From: Adiantum capillus-veneris
Lineage: Eukaryota; Streptophyta; Polypodiopsida; Polypodiales; Pteridaceae
Length of the DNA stretch: 64,000 bases
Assembly (NCBI GenBank): GCA_014529385.2
Contig: CM043957.1
Location: forward strand, 84,404,881 to 84,468,880
Direction of reading: 5' to 3'
The stretch's first letter is position 1; each line of letters begins with the position of its first letter. The notes under the pieces were generated by a model that had not been told where the DNA came from, did not search any database, and saw only the letters and a list, made by a program, of their open reading frames with translations. A program made the translations under genes and the position numbers. This document shows positions 46,194-58,208 of the stretch, piece after piece.

Positions 46194-49100
46194 TCAAGTC
46201 ACTGTGGGTTCCATTTGAAAGGCTTCAAGATACAATTGCACTAGCTGAGGTGAATCAACCAATTCAGACTCTTCCATCCATTTGGCATCTAACGATGGAT
46301 AGTTCTTGAACTTCACCAAATAGCGTCTTGTAACCTTTCCTCTAACCTTTCTTTCTTTATGTGCCAATATTTGTTCAGGAACAAGGATTTCATCCAATTC
46401 TTCCACTTCGGGTTGTTCCTCATCAAGCATATTCTCTGGCACATCACCAACAAAGGGCCTTAGAAGGCTGACATGAAAAGCATTATGTATTTTCCAGCCT
46501 TCTGGTAGCTTTAACCTGTAAGCTACATTGCTAATCTTTTCTGAAATCTGAAAAGGACCATAATATCGCATATTGAGCTTAGGAAACAAGCGTTCCTTGC
46601 CTTTCCTTTTCCTTAACCTGGCCTTATCAAAGCGCAAAAGTACCCAATCACCAAGTGAAAATACAAGTTAACAACGGTGACGATCAGCAGCTTTCTTTTG
46701 CTTAGCCTGAGTCTTCTCAAGAGCAATCTTTATCTTCCTGTATGTTTCATCCATATCTTGCACATATTTGTCTGCCTCAAATATTTTGTCCTTAGTCTGC
46801 AAAATGGGCGGGACTTTCTTTCCTCCTTCCACTATCTCAAATGGTGCCTTACCTGTTGACGTATGCACAGTGTTATTGTAAGCATATTCAACCAATCGGA
46901 GATGGTGTTCCCAAGTTGCCTTGTGCTCTGACACATAACATTTGAGCAGGTCCAAGACAGTAGAATTTGCCTCTTTTGATTGTCCATCAGTTTGCGGATG
47001 AAACGAAGAAGAGAACTTTAGCGTAGTACCTACCCATGTTCTCAAACAATGCCTTCCAGAAAAGACTCGTCATACGTGGATCCCTGTCACTGACAATTGA
47101 CTGAGGCATCCCATGATATTTAAAGATATTGCTCATGAATATCTTGACCATGTGTTCTAGCTTTATCTTCTTCCTCACAGGAATGAAATGGGTCTGCTTA
47201 CTGAACCTACAAATAATAGTCCATATCCCATCATTGCCTGTTTGCGTCCTTCGAAGATCAAAGATAAAGTCCATTGCTATACTTTCCCATGGCCTATCAG
47301 GGATCGGCAATGACTGCAACAATCCCGGTTGCTTTTGTCTGTCAAATTTGACTTTTTGGCATACTAAGCATGATCTTACAAATGTGTCAACGTCTTGACG
47401 CAGAGCTGGCCAACAGAAGAATGCCTTAACCCCTTTCACTGTCGCATCAATTCCACGATGCCCAGCATAAGGTGGAGCATGACTTTCCATCAAAATCTTT
47501 GGCCGTAACTATTTAGCAACGCATAACTTTCCTTGCATCATGAGAAAGTCATTCTTAAGCATATAGTGCTCATGATGTTGCCCATCAACAAGCTGGTCAT
47601 AGATCCTTGCAAAATCTGAATCTTCAGCATATTGTGTCTTCATTTCGTCTAGTTCACAATGGTACGGAATTGACACTGCTGAAATTTGGGGCTTTCGTGA
47701 CAACGCATCAGCCACCACGTTCTTTTTGCCTTGCACATGCACAATCTGAAAATGGAACATTGACAAGATGTTTGCCCATCGCATGTGCTTCTCAGACAAC
47801 TTCGTCTGTGTGAGAAAATATCGCAAGGTTTGATGATCTGTTTGGACAACAAAATCAGCCCCTAGCAAATAGTGTTTCCAACTAGTGAGAGCATGAATTA
47901 CTGCCAGTAATTCTTTCTTATAGACTTGCAAGCTCCTTTCAGTCTTCAAAAGAATTCTGCTCTCATATGCGACTACTCGGCCATTCTGCATTAGAACTGC
48001 ACCAAGACTATGGCCACACGCATCACACTGAACCACAAAAGGTTTAGAAAGATCTGGCAAAATAACTACCGGATCTGAAGTCAGCTTCTCTTTCAAGTGT
48101 TTGAACGCTAAAATTTCCTTGGCTGTCCACTTGAAAGTAACTCCTTTTCCTTGCAGTGCATGGAGTGGAGAAGCAATCTCAGCAAAATTTCGGATGAACC
48201 TCATGTAGTAGGAACACAGTGCATGGAGTGGAGAAGCAATCTCAGAAAAATTTCGGATGAACCTCATGTAGTAGGAACATAAGCCTAGAAAGCTTCGAAT
48301 GTCATGTACGGACTTCATGTCTGGCCATGACCTAATTGCTTCCACTTTAGCGAGATCCATGCGTACCCCATCCTTTGAAACAATGTGCCCAAGGAAGTGA
48401 ATCTCTTCCAAGAAGAATTCACTCTTCTTCGCATTAATGAGTAGCTTGTTCTTGCGTAGCTCATTGAAAACTGCGGTCAAGTGATCCCTATGCTACTCTT
48501 CAGACTTTGAGTAGACAATCATGTCATCAAAGAAGGTACCCACGAAGTTTCTATGTGGTCTAAAAATTCTGTCCATCATTCTATTAAACGTGGCAGGAGC
48601 ATTTGTGAGACCAAATGGCATAACAAGAAACTCATAGAGACCAAATGTTGTCCTGAACGTAGTCTTATGGACATCTTCTGGCCTAATGCGTATCTGATGG
48701 TAGCCACTCTTTAGGTCTATCCTTGTAAACAATGATGCTCCCTCAAGCCGATCAAGAATGTCATCTATCCTCGGTATGGGGAACCTGTTCTTGATGGTAT
48801 TCTTATTCAAGGCACGATAGTCAATGCACATGCGCCATGAACCATCCTTCTTCTCCACTAAGAGTACAGGCGAACAAAAAGGGGATGAATTGGGCTGAAT
48901 CAGCCCCCTCTCTAAAAGCTCGTTGATCTGACCCATAATCTCTTTCTGCTGGGCTGCACTAACCCTGTATGGTGGTCTATTCGGTGGACTAGAACCTGGC
49001 ACAAGATCTATAGTATGATCCTCAGGTCTCTCAGGAGGTAACTCCCCTGGCAAAGAGTCCGAAAAACAATCACTGAAACCACTCAAAAAAGTTGACATGT

Positions 49101-51252
49101 CTTTATCTAAGGTAGACAAATTAGATACAACTTGAGGCGCTTCTTTTGCAAAGATCAAGTACGCAGAAAGATGATTCTTTATTACAAATGAAATAGCAGA
49201 AGCAGAAACAACTGGAACAAACTCGCCTCTAAGCTTTACATCAAGGACATGAGTCTTTCCTCTATGTACAAGGGTAATCTTTTTGTTGAAAGTATCCACC
49301 ATAGCATGCAACCTGTAACACCATGGGATACCCAATAACACATCACAGCCCTCAAGCGGCATAATATGAAATTCTTCCGCATCCACATAGCTCTGAATGT
49401 GCAGACGAAGCTTTCCCAAAATGGGAGTAACAGGCTCTGAATGTCCTGGGCATGCCAAACCTGCTTTCCCTGTCATACCCATCTCCTCTGCACGAATGCC
49501 CAACTTTGATGCCAATTCTAGTGATATGAAATTTGCACGGGCTCCTGGATCAAAGAAAACCAGCACTGTCTGGTCTCTAACTTTGCCCCAAGCTCTACAC
49601 AGCTCTGTGGCATCTGTTGTTGGCTGGTCTTCAACCAAATCTTGAACAAGTCTTGCACTCGGCTTTGGCTTCTTCCCTTTATGGTCTGACTTGTCATCCT
49701 TATCCTGTGACTTCTTCTGTGGGCATTCATTTGCAAAATGTCCTTCCTGTTCACAAATGTAACATTTCTTGGCCTCCCTAAGAGCTTTCCTTTCTTCAAA
49801 AGTTTTGCCAGAAAAATGCCTTTTTTGTCCTTGTCCTCGTCCCGAAGAAGGCTTAGACTGTTTCTTCGACGTATCACCTTCTTCATTAGAGGGCTTCTTT
49901 GTGGGAGGCTCAGAAGGCTTTGCTGCAACATTGCCCTTGGCTGAAAACTGTTTGCCCTGGGCCCCTTTCTTGTGGCTATTGAATCCATCGGAATCTCCCT
50001 TCGACAGATTGTTGGCCACTCTTGCATTCTCTATCAACTGAAACATATTCATGACAATAGTCTTTGTGCAGTAGTCCCTGATTTTCTTGGGCAATCCGCA
50101 ACAGTACTTCTCAATCTGTTCTGACAAAGGCACAAACCTGTAAGAGGTGACTGGCAACAGTGCGGCCCAAAACCGTTTATTGTACTCTTCCAGATTCGCA
50201 CACTGTTTAGCATTCAACTCGTGCCATTCTGTTATCACATCCACTTCAAAAGTGTTTGTCAACCATGCAAGCGCAAAAAGCTGTTTGAATTGGACCCACG
50301 TTGTTGGGGCTTGACCTTGGTTCAACAATGCGGTCCACCATTGAAGCGCATTCCCTTTCAAGAAAGTGGCAGCCTTGCGTATCTTTGAAGATTCCGTGAA
50401 GTTTCCTCCAGCATAAGCTGCATGGAACTGCTGTATGAAGGTCAAAGCCTTCAATTGGTCCTCAGTTCCTCTGAAAGTTTCAAACTTCACTCCCTGCCCA
50501 CCTTCCTTGTAATCCTTAGGCTGACTCAAAGGAGCCACATTATCATAAACAGGTGCCTGTAACAGTGCTGCTCCATGAGTGTTCATTCCAGCACTCGCAT
50601 CAACTGTTTTCCCTGTCATATCTGCATTTTGTACGTATGGCTGAGAAAAACCAGCCATACCAAATTGTGTTCCAGGCACTCGAAACTGGCCATAGGCACC
50701 CTGAAAACCTGGTTGGACACCCATGTTCGCGTACATAGGGTTACCCATGCCTGTTTTCATTGTCCCGAACACATTCCCTGGCATATAACCTGTGGAAGGT
50801 CCAGCCATAGCTTGAAACACTGAACCACCTCCAAAATAACCAGGATAAGTATTAGGTAATGGAAGGGTTTGACGCATAGCCTGTTCATTACTCCCTTGAC
50901 CATTCACAAACAGTTCCTGTCCAGCTAAAGCAAGTTGCTTTGGATCATTGGACACCGCTAGTTGCTCAATCACATGGGTTTTCCCTCGTGCATCATGAGT
51001 CCTCTTCGCATTGGAAATCTCCTTTTCCTGCAACGGCTCAGTCATGCCCTGTGTAGGAGGTTGAAAACCCTGTGTCGGAGCCTGTAAGAATTCCTGCATC
51101 CTTGGGTTGTTAGCCAACTGCTGAAACATGTCCATGCAGCAACGCAGTTGAGTTCTAAACAACCTGTCCTCTTCTTGAAGAGTTGAAGGAATTTTCTCTG
51201 TGCCATGTGAGGAAGATCCCTCTTCAGGTACTTGGTCTCTCTTCTCTGCCAT
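46194..51252 (-). pseudogene. Ty3/gypsy chromovirus gag-pol polyprotein
   Basis: ATG at 51252 ([12 protein letters not shown]). Residues counted from it: a Gln/Gly-rich N-terminus, then the gag core with [13 protein letters not shown] near 300 and zinc knuckle [14 protein letters not shown] at about 497-510. Protease has [12 protein letters not shown] at about 568, with DPG in place of the common DTG/DSG. RT has [20 protein letters not shown] near 815 and [10 protein letters not shown] near 908. An in-frame stop follows, then RNase H with a 21-residue duplication, then a second in-frame stop. Integrase has H...H...CLVC zinc residues, D in MDFIFDL, D in SDRDPRM and E in the SKEANST segment after a frameshift near 47040. 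A second break lies near 46665. The C-terminal chromodomain ILVPEQILAHKERKVRGKVT ends near 46200. No 5' LTR or primer site was found to the right. Confidence 0.93.
48155..48280. repeat. 63-bp in-frame tandem duplication in pol
   Basis: Two adjacent 63-bp units with two mismatches duplicate 21 codons (YYMRFIRNF(S/A)EIASPLHA) at the RT/RNase H border without breaking the frame. Confidence 0.95.
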
Positions 51253-51282
51253 ATCGACAAGCTCTATGTTGCTTTCACCCAC

Positions 51283-53307
51283 AACAATCCACGCTGCACG
51301 GCCTGCGTTTTTGGAGCCTTCTTATAGGCTGCTGTTCATGTGTTTTCAGCAGGCAGAGGGCAGCTTTTGCTTCTGGCCCACCCCGGTCTTGCCCTCACCC
51401 AACCGGTTTGGCATTGAGTGCCTTACCAGCCCCGATCCTCTTCATTTCATTCAGTATACAACCAGATTATACTGCTGTTTTCTCTGATTATAGCCCATCA
51501 AGGCAGTGACTTTGATTCACCACCATCTCCAGACCCTCTGCACCGCTCCGGACCATGCCGGGAACGTACGAGCACGTCGAAAATCCCTGGACAGCAGCGT
51601 TTTCATCACCTCGCAGTTGTGTTTTTGGGTGGACAGCAGCCACATGGCTTGTGTTTTTCAAAAAGGATGAAGTTACCTACTGTCAGGACACCATCCGGTG
51701 GTGGTCCATGCGGTCTCTTAGTGACTGATGCAGCACACGATAGCTTCGACATCGGCTTGATCATCTACGGGCGTACGATCCTTGGGAGATCCATTCATTC
51801 CAGCCATCATTCAGCGGTTGCGCACTCCAGAGGGGGTGGTGACTTGTGGTTTGCTATGGACACACATATGCACTCATCAGAGGAGTTCACACGATATATG
51901 GCCATGCTCATGGCATATGGGATTCCGACATTTACAGAGAAGACACCACCATCTTGGGTGGACAGACACTTACCACTTGACCTCGACATGTCAGATCACT
52001 TCCTTACACAGGATCATCTACATGGACTTAGGGAGATGATCTTGGATCTCTTCTTGGACAGGTTTATTGCTTGGATCTACGGACTGGAGTGGAACTTCAC
52101 TTCTTTAGACTCTCTTGCGAGATGCGGGAGATCACACATCATTCCGCGACTACATCCGGAGTCACCCGGAGCTTGGCTTGGATGGTAAGTGCAGTTGCTC
52201 TTCTACACTCCTAATGGGCAGTAGGTCACTCCCAGCTCATTCACATTGAGAGCCACACCGAGTTGCAGTTTGGTGGCGTTGTTGGCGCAAATTATCTTTT
52301 GGAGGATTGGAGGCAAGAGATACAAGCAAGACAGCACAGACTGCTCAGTTTGGCTTTCCTTCTTCATACAGGATGATCACGGTGCAGACGGCTTGGTCTG
52401 ACCACACCTCTTCTCAGTGGCCCTTCACATTGCAAATTGTTGAGTCTAGCTTTCCCCTCATCTTGGATTACCCTACCTACTGACAAGACACCATCCGGTA
52501 GTGGTCCGTGCGGTCTCCCGGTGACTGCTACAACTTACAGTAGCTTCTACAGTGCAGATTGTTTAGTCTGGCTTTCCTTGATTTGGAGGACGTTTACGGC
52601 GCAGATTTCTACATCTGGCCTTCTTGGAGTTTTACACAGCTTAGCCACCTGGGGTTGCAGGTTCATGCATTGACACGCTTCCGTTCATTCTCATGACGGT
52701 TCCTGGGCTTCCCCATTTTCTCCAGAGAGTTTGACTATAGACACCACAGATCCTATTGGACAGGACACTTGCAAGTCTATTGGCACTTCTTTTACAACAA
52801 GGAGTTTTTTTTTACACTCAGTTCGGGACCTTCAAGAAGTATCTTCACCCTGTATCAGCGGAGTACATCAGTTTGCTACACTGCTCGTGACAGAACTTTA
52901 CCATGGAGATCTCTCGGAGGTCGTGACACCCCATACTGCTGCTACACCAACGTAACCGCGGAACGTTTCAAGGCCGATACGTTTCACCTTGAAACGTGAT
53001 GTTTCACCACGAAACGTTTCAGTCCAAAATTAGAGCATAGTGAAACGTGAGACTGAAATGTGCGTTTAGCGACTTTGAAACTAAAACTACGGTAACTTGC
53101 TATTAGTGAAACGGCTTGTGTTTCACTTGCTGAGCGAAACGTTTCACCTATCCCGACCTGTTGAAACGCGTTTCATGGTGACGTTGTGCTACATGTGGAG
53201 TTCGTCGGAGTATAGTCCTTCAGTGGACATCACAGCAGACATCTTCATCGTTTCCCTGACATCTTCGGCTTCATGCGGTTTGTTCAGCATCAAGTGCTGA
53301 GAGGCGG
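51283..53307 (+). other. non-coding retroelement interior upstream of family-C LTR
   Basis: Ends at 53307 in GAGAGGCGG, a plausible polypurine tract just before the family-C LTR, so it is probably the 3' interior of a family-C element. A 256-codon frame (51418-52188) has no recognisable domain. A phrase of about 75 bases around ACACCATCCGGTGGTGGTCC occurs at about 51670 and again at about 52470. No gag, RT or integrase signature is visible. Confidence 0.45.
52961..53175. repeat. array of GAAACG/CGTTTC palindromes
   Basis: At least ten GAAAC or GTTTC sites in about 215 bases, on both strands, including perfect palindromes GAAACGTTTC at 53011-53020 and 53136-53145 and GAAACGCGTTTC at 53163-53174. 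No frame or known element explains it. Confidence 0.85.
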
Positions 53308-53625
53308 TGTTAGACGTACACCACTCTGCTGCTTCACAGGTCTAGGGCATGCATGTCCGGCTAGTGTGCCTCCGGGCTGGCCACCCTTTGCATATGCATT
53401 TAGAGTCTAGACTGCATTGTCCGGCTGCCCACCTTGTCAGGGGGCCCTCATATTTCTATTTTTTCTTGTTGGGTCGTGGGGGCTTTTATTTGGCATTGCC
53501 TTGGGAAACTATATATGGGGCCAAGAGGGGCACCCACAGTCAGTCTGACATACGTTGTATTGCAGGTCTTGTTTTGGTAGTCAGTGGGGGGTTGATCGCC
53601 CCCTCGTCCACACATAGCGTTTTGT

Positions 53626-53681
<56 letters not shown>

Positions 53682-53799
53682 GCACGCGCTGAAACTGGCC
53701 CGCAGGGCGGTAGGCGTTGGCTTTCACCCGAAATTCTTTACTTTAGACACACACACAGAGCACTTTGCAAAGGAAACCTGCGACAGGAATTATGTCACG
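53308..53799 (+). repeat. family-C LTR, interrupted
   Basis: Starts TGTTAGACGTACACC after a purine-rich stretch. It contains a TATA-like CTATATATGG near 53509 and a (CT)n run at 53629-53674. Its end is cut by the family-D element at 53800. Confidence 0.75.
53629..53674. repeat. (CT)n microsatellite inside LTR
   Basis: About twenty-two units. Confidence 0.95.
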
Positions 53800-54858
53800 T
53801 GACACATCCCAACCCTCTGTGTCCGTGGACAAGCTACACCATAGCAGGGTTCCCGTCAGTCAAGTCAGTTTAGATTAACAGTGATCTGGCACTTTGTGAG
53901 TCTATTCGTAGACCGTGCATGCCCAGTCACTTAGCATAGATGCATATCCTCCGGTTGCACACAGCATGATCATCAGTATTCCCTTCAGATTCCATCAGAG
54001 TCAGTTTGGGGATTTTTCAAGTGACTTTATCCCATTTTCCCTATTTTTGACATTTTTCACTTATTTATTAAGTGACTTTTGTTGGGTAGTCAGTAGGGCA
54101 AATTGGGTAAGATAATATATAAGCAAACCCAAGTTAGCACTCCACAGCAGAAGAGGCAGCAGGAGCTTCCCGCTCAACAGGCAACTTCTCAGCAGTACCC
54201 CCTCTCAGCACCCTAGGCCATCCTTGGTGTTTTGCCCGCGACCAACCACCCTCAACCATTGGCATTTTCAGCATTCCTTAGCGCAAAAAAAACCTCAGCA
54301 GTTGCAGCGTTTTTCAGCAGGTGCTTTCAGCCCTAAAAACGCAGCCAAGAATTACAGCAGATCTCAGCGTTCTCATTTTCAAAAACGCAACAAACCCTAA
54401 AAACCATTGTTTTCCTTCAGCAGCTATACCAGCGAATTTCTTCATCAGTTCAGCCCCTTCAAGGACAGTCACATTCAGCTGTAGGAAACAGTCCCAGTTT
54501 CAGCCATGATGTCGTCGCCGTACCCATCGCCGTCTTCATCGTCGTCATCGGCATAGTCACATTGCATCAGTCCATTGCATTTGCATTGTATGCATTTGTG
54601 CAATCAAGTAGACCACTCTCGCCGACGAGAGTGGGGCCTTCGGAGGAGGGTTTTACAACCTCTCGGTGTCGTATCTCTTCTCTCTCCTTCTCTCAGTCTC
54701 ATTCACTTGCACGCACAATATCCACTCACTTTGTTCGTGATCATAGCACTCTCCACAAGACGGAAAGCTCTCTCTTTCCCTAAGAACTAAAAGGAACCTT
54801 AAGCAATAAAGATCACTAATCTTGAGAAAATACAACATTCATTCCGCTGCACCTAACA
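53800..54858 (+). repeat. family-D 5' LTR
   Basis: TG...CA ends; TATA-like AATATATAAG near 54114; AATAAAGATC near 54806 as polyadenylation-type signal. Confidence 0.92.
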
Positions 54859-54859
54859 T

Positions 54860-54871
54860 TGGTATCAGAGC
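54860..54871 (+). promoter_or_regulatory. primer binding site, initiator-Met tRNA
   Basis: TGGTATCAGAGC one base inside the 5' LTR. Confidence 0.92.
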
Positions 54872-55420
54872 TTTGGAAGTGTTCTGCATTACTCAAGGAA
54901 AGAACCACAAGAATTTTTTTTTTGCTTGTTGCGGTCGCACGAACCCAAGTTCGCTTGGGCGTGTCGATTCCTAATCGTGTTTTGTTGAAGAGTGACAGGA
55001 ATCCCAAGAAAGAAGGGCTTGTCCAACCTCCCCTTGTGTCTCTTTTCACTCATTGAGAGCGGACCGTGCACTTAGCGGCCGGCCAATCGACGTGAGGTGG
55101 GAAAAAGCAACCTTGGTGTGAGCGCAAGGCCGCCAAGGGGTGCGCCCGCAGAAAAGGGTAGAACTCGGGTGAAGAGAAGATCCTTCTCAACACGATTTGC
55201 AAGCGGAAGAAAGACTCAAGAACCTCAAGACCCTCAAAGAACCCAAGTTCCTCGTGAACTTTAGAACCAAAGACTGTAGTGCATGGTCGTCACCCGAAGC
55301 GGGATGGATACTTCACATACAGGTGATGAGCATGAGAGAGGCGACGAAGAGTTTTCTCCACCATGAGGCTTTTCCAACCCTCCCCCTTCGCCATCTACGC
55401 CACCAAGTGCACCCGACCCT

Positions 55421-57694
55421 ATGGAGGCAATGATGAAGCAGATTATGGCCATGATGGATAGACAAGAAGACAAGCGCCTTGCTCTAGAACATGAGCGCGA
55501 TGAAAGAAACGCAAGACTTGCCGCACAACAAGAAGCAAATCGCTTTGCTCTCGAACATGAGAGCGACGAACGAAATGAACGAATCGCAGAAAAGGAGGCC
55601 GAGCGTGAAGCTCAAAGGGAGCTTCGCAATCGAGAATTTATTGCCCAAGTCTTATCCTCGAAGACCGAACCACCCAAAGATCGTAGGAGTTCTTCAAGTG
55701 GTGCAAGCCACGATGCGGATTCCAACAACCCAGTCACAGAGAAGATCCAGTTCAGTAAGTATGATGGTAAGATGGATGCTACAGTTATTCATTCTTCGCT
55801 GCACCAATTTAATGCTTATTTTGCGACAACTAAGAAGACAAGAAATAGCAAAGTTTTGACGGCAGCTATGTACCTTGCCGGTGATGCCATTAATTGGTAC
55901 CATGCATGGCAAGAGGCACAGTTAGCCGCGCACCTAGAGGCAGCCGACGATTTCACGTCCCTCTCTTTTAGTTGGGCTGATTTCCAAGACAAGCTCAAGG
56001 CGCGGTTTATGCCACCGCAGTACCTAGCAAGATTGAAGGACAATTGGCACGCTCTCAAGCAAAATGGTATGCCGGTTATGTCTTTTTCTAATCGTGTTTT
56101 GCAACTAGGTACTCAATTACGCAAGTCGGATGAAGAGCGCAAAGAGGCTTTTCTCTTTGGATTGGACGAGTATATCAAGTACGATGTCGAGGTACTCGAT
56201 CCAATCGATCTCAACAAGGCGGTAGCGATTGCTCTCGCACAAGAAATGAAGCACAACAAGGGAAAGCCTAAGGAGAACAAGACTTCCACAAGTACCTCTC
56301 AGACTTCGCAGACTTCTCAGAACGGTAAGAATGGTAACTCTTCTAACCAATCTTCCAATGAATCTAAGGGTAAGGCTAACACAATTGCTAAACCTAAGCT
56401 TACTCCAGATGAAAAGGTAGCACAAGGAATTGTAGGAGGTTACATCACTTCGGAAGAACAAAGCACTTATTCTAAGGAAGGTCGTTGTTTTCATTGTCAC
56501 ATTAAGGGTCACATAAAAAGAACATGTCCTAAGCTTGAAGCGAATGAATCTAACGAACCCGCAGTACCTACTACATCTGTCAATGCAATGAATGATAACA
56601 CGATTGTGCCCAAAGTTTCTCAAGACCCTCCCATTGATGATTCTCTCATTAAATGTTATGGTCGTACGTCGGGGCACCGTTTTGTCATATTGTTTGACCC
56701 AGGTAGTATGCATGATGTGATGAGTTCCTCTCTTGTTGAGAGAGCCCGCCTCGAAGTTAGTCCGAGATCTCCTATCGAGGTCTCTGGCTTTCGTCCTAGT
56801 ATGGACGCTCTCATCACCGAGGAGTGCCTTGATGTGTTATTTGCAATTGAACAGACTGCATTTATTAGGAAATTTGTTATTTCTCCTCTCTCAGGATGTG
56901 ATATGATTTTGGGCATTCGATGGTTTCGTGAGACTAACGCTCTCATTGATTTTGAGGCTAACACTTTAACTCTTAATGCCAAAAGTGATTCTCCTACTGT
57001 CTTTCAGGGAATGGACATTGCTCCTTCTCCATCTCTCATTGCCAATATGCAGGACAAGATTGGAAGGATTCGGGATAAGGAGACTCTCTTAGTCTCTTTG
57101 TCTCCACAGCATGACACACAGGATTTGCATGATTGTGTGAAGCATGAGGATGATTTGATTGACCATGATAAGTATGATGATTTGCATGACAAGCATGATG
57201 ATTTGGATGCCAATGACAAGCATGATGAGTTGCATGAAGATGATGTGATTGTTCACAATGATGATGTGTTAGTGGATGCTTTTTCTAGCGAAACTAACCT
57301 TGTCACAGATTCGATCAATCACGAAGGATCGATCTTGGCTCTCGAGCCTAGGTCAACAGAGCCCCCTCAAAAAGAACCCACCCAAGAAGAACTCCGTCAA
57401 GAAGAACAGATCTTGGCTCTCGTGCCTCGGTCTCAAGAACCATCACAGGAAGTATTATGTGTTCGCATGATTGATACGCACGCATTGTTCGAGTGTTTCA
57501 TTCGTGACGATTTCCTGTATTTTTGTCAACATCGTTATGTGATCCCTTTTCCTAGGCATGACATACTGTATGTTGAGCACGTTTCTTTCATGAATGAGCA
57601 CGAATGTATGCGGATTGTTTATGAAAAGCTGAAAGGTATATATGTAAGAAAGTCACATTCCATGTCTCTTCCTTGGCATGACACAGTTTCCTAA
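55421..57694 (+). CDS. gag-aspartic protease protein of family-D element
   Basis: 757 residues, uninterrupted. Residues 1-75 form a charged coiled coil with a repeated LALEHERDERN / FALEHESDERN unit. The gag core spans about 105-275 (YLAGDAINWYHAW, FQDKLKARFMPPQYLARL). A Ser/Thr/Asn-rich linker precedes the zinc knuckle at 356-369 (CFHCHIKGHIKRTC). A retropepsin-like domain follows at about 415-525 with LFDPGS at 424-429 (DPG at the active site) and MILGIRWF. After it comes an unusual acidic and His-rich repeat (DKHDDL-type, 561-610), then a duplicated ILALEPRS / ILALVPRS unit. The protein would form particles and process itself. That it remains open while the LTRs differ by about 3 percent suggests use by a trans-acting system or limited decay time. 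Confidence 0.88.
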   Translation: MEAMMKQIMAMMDRQEDKRLALEHERDERNARLAAQQEANRFALEHESDERNERIAEKEAEREAQRELRNREFIAQVLSSKTEPPKDRRSSSSGASHDADSNNPVTEKIQFSKYDGKMDATVIHSSLHQFNAYFATTKKTRNSKVLTAAMYLAGDAINWYHAWQEAQLAAHLEAADDFTSLSFSWADFQDKLKARFMPPQYLARLKDNWHALKQNGMPVMSFSNRVLQLGTQLRKSDEERKEAFLFGLDEYIKYDVEVLDPIDLNKAVAIALAQEMKHNKGKPKENKTSTSTSQTSQTSQNGKNGNSSNQSSNESKGKANTIAKPKLTPDEKVAQGIVGGYITSEEQSTYSKEGRCFHCHIKGHIKRTCPKLEANESNEPAVPTTSVNAMNDNTIVPKVSQDPPIDDSLIKCYGRTSGHRFVILFDPGSMHDVMSSSLVERARLEVSPRSPIEVSGFRPSMDALITEECLDVLFAIEQTAFIRKFVISPLSGCDMILGIRWFRETNALIDFEANTLTLNAKSDSPTVFQGMDIAPSPSLIANMQDKIGRIRDKETLLVSLSPQHDTQDLHDCVKHEDDLIDHDKYDDLHDKHDDLDANDKHDELHEDDVIVHNDDVLVDAFSSETNLVTDSINHEGSILALEPRSTEPPQKEPTQEELRQEEQILALVPRSQEPSQEVLCVRMIDTHALFECFIRDDFLYFCQHRYVIPFPRHDILYVEHVSFMNEHECMRIVYEKLKGIYVRKSHSMSLPWHDTVS

Positions 57695-57709
57695 TGAGCA
57701 CATGATTGT

Positions 57710-58195
57710 ATGAGCACCAAGCATGGGCATTTCCATTGTGATTTGCCACAGATGATTGATTTCGATCAAACAGAAAAGATTCAAGCGCATTGTTTGCATG
57801 TGTTTGATGAACGGGTCGTCACTCCGTTTCTATGTTCATCTACATTGCATACACAGTCTTTAGAGAAGACAAGATTTTTTTTCTTCACTTTACATGGAAT
57901 GGGTATGTTCATGGTTTTGTGTTGTAGATGGTTTCAGGAATTTTCCGCCATGGAGATTCTTGAAGACGAGCGAAGCAGGATTTTAGACGCAATTGAAGCA
58001 AGAAAGGAGATTCAGAAGACTTTGTGTCGCTTTCGGCGCGGCCCAAAGAAGAAGGCTTTGCAGACATTCATGAAGTTCAAATACCGCACGACCCACACAT
58101 CAGAGTGGGCCGGCGAAGAATTCCTTCCAGGATTCCAGATGCTCTTGGCGATCTCCCTCGACGCCATAGAGTTCGGTACCAGTACCTCACTTTGA
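57710..58195 (+). CDS. second open frame of family-D element, possible chromodomain-like end
   Basis: 161 codons, starting MSTKHGHFHCDLPQMIDFDQ 15 bases after the gag stop and ending just before the polypurine tract. The last 75 residues (AMEILEDERSRILDAIEARK, then FMKFKYRTTHTSEWAGEEFL) loosely follow the layout of the integrase C-terminal chromodomain of chromoviruses. If so, the element arose by deletion of RT to integrase core. The resemblance is weak and the frame may not be translated. Confidence 0.4.
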   Translation: MSTKHGHFHCDLPQMIDFDQTEKIQAHCLHVFDERVVTPFLCSSTLHTQSLEKTRFFFFTLHGMGMFMVLCCRWFQEFSAMEILEDERSRILDAIEARKEIQKTLCRFRRGPKKKALQTFMKFKYRTTHTSEWAGEEFLPGFQMLLAISLDAIEFGTSTSL

Positions 58196-58208
58196 AAAGG
58201 AGGGATCG
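58193..58208 (+). promoter_or_regulatory. polypurine tract of family-D element
   Basis: TGAAAAGGAGGGATCG directly before the 3' LTR. Confidence 0.85.

Noticed and set aside
51290-51430. 5' LTR and primer site of the chromovirus
   Set aside because: A TATA-like site on the minus strand near 51320 was noted, but no family-B LTR sequence and no tRNA-type primer site were found up to 53.8 kb.
51418-52188. 256-codon plus-strand frame
   Set aside because: No recognisable domain, and a phrase inside it is repeated in a different context at 52.47 kb. More likely non-coding retroelement interior.
53349-53873. 174-codon plus-strand frame
   Set aside because: Lies in the family-C LTR, runs through a (CT)n tract and crosses into the family-D LTR; accidental.
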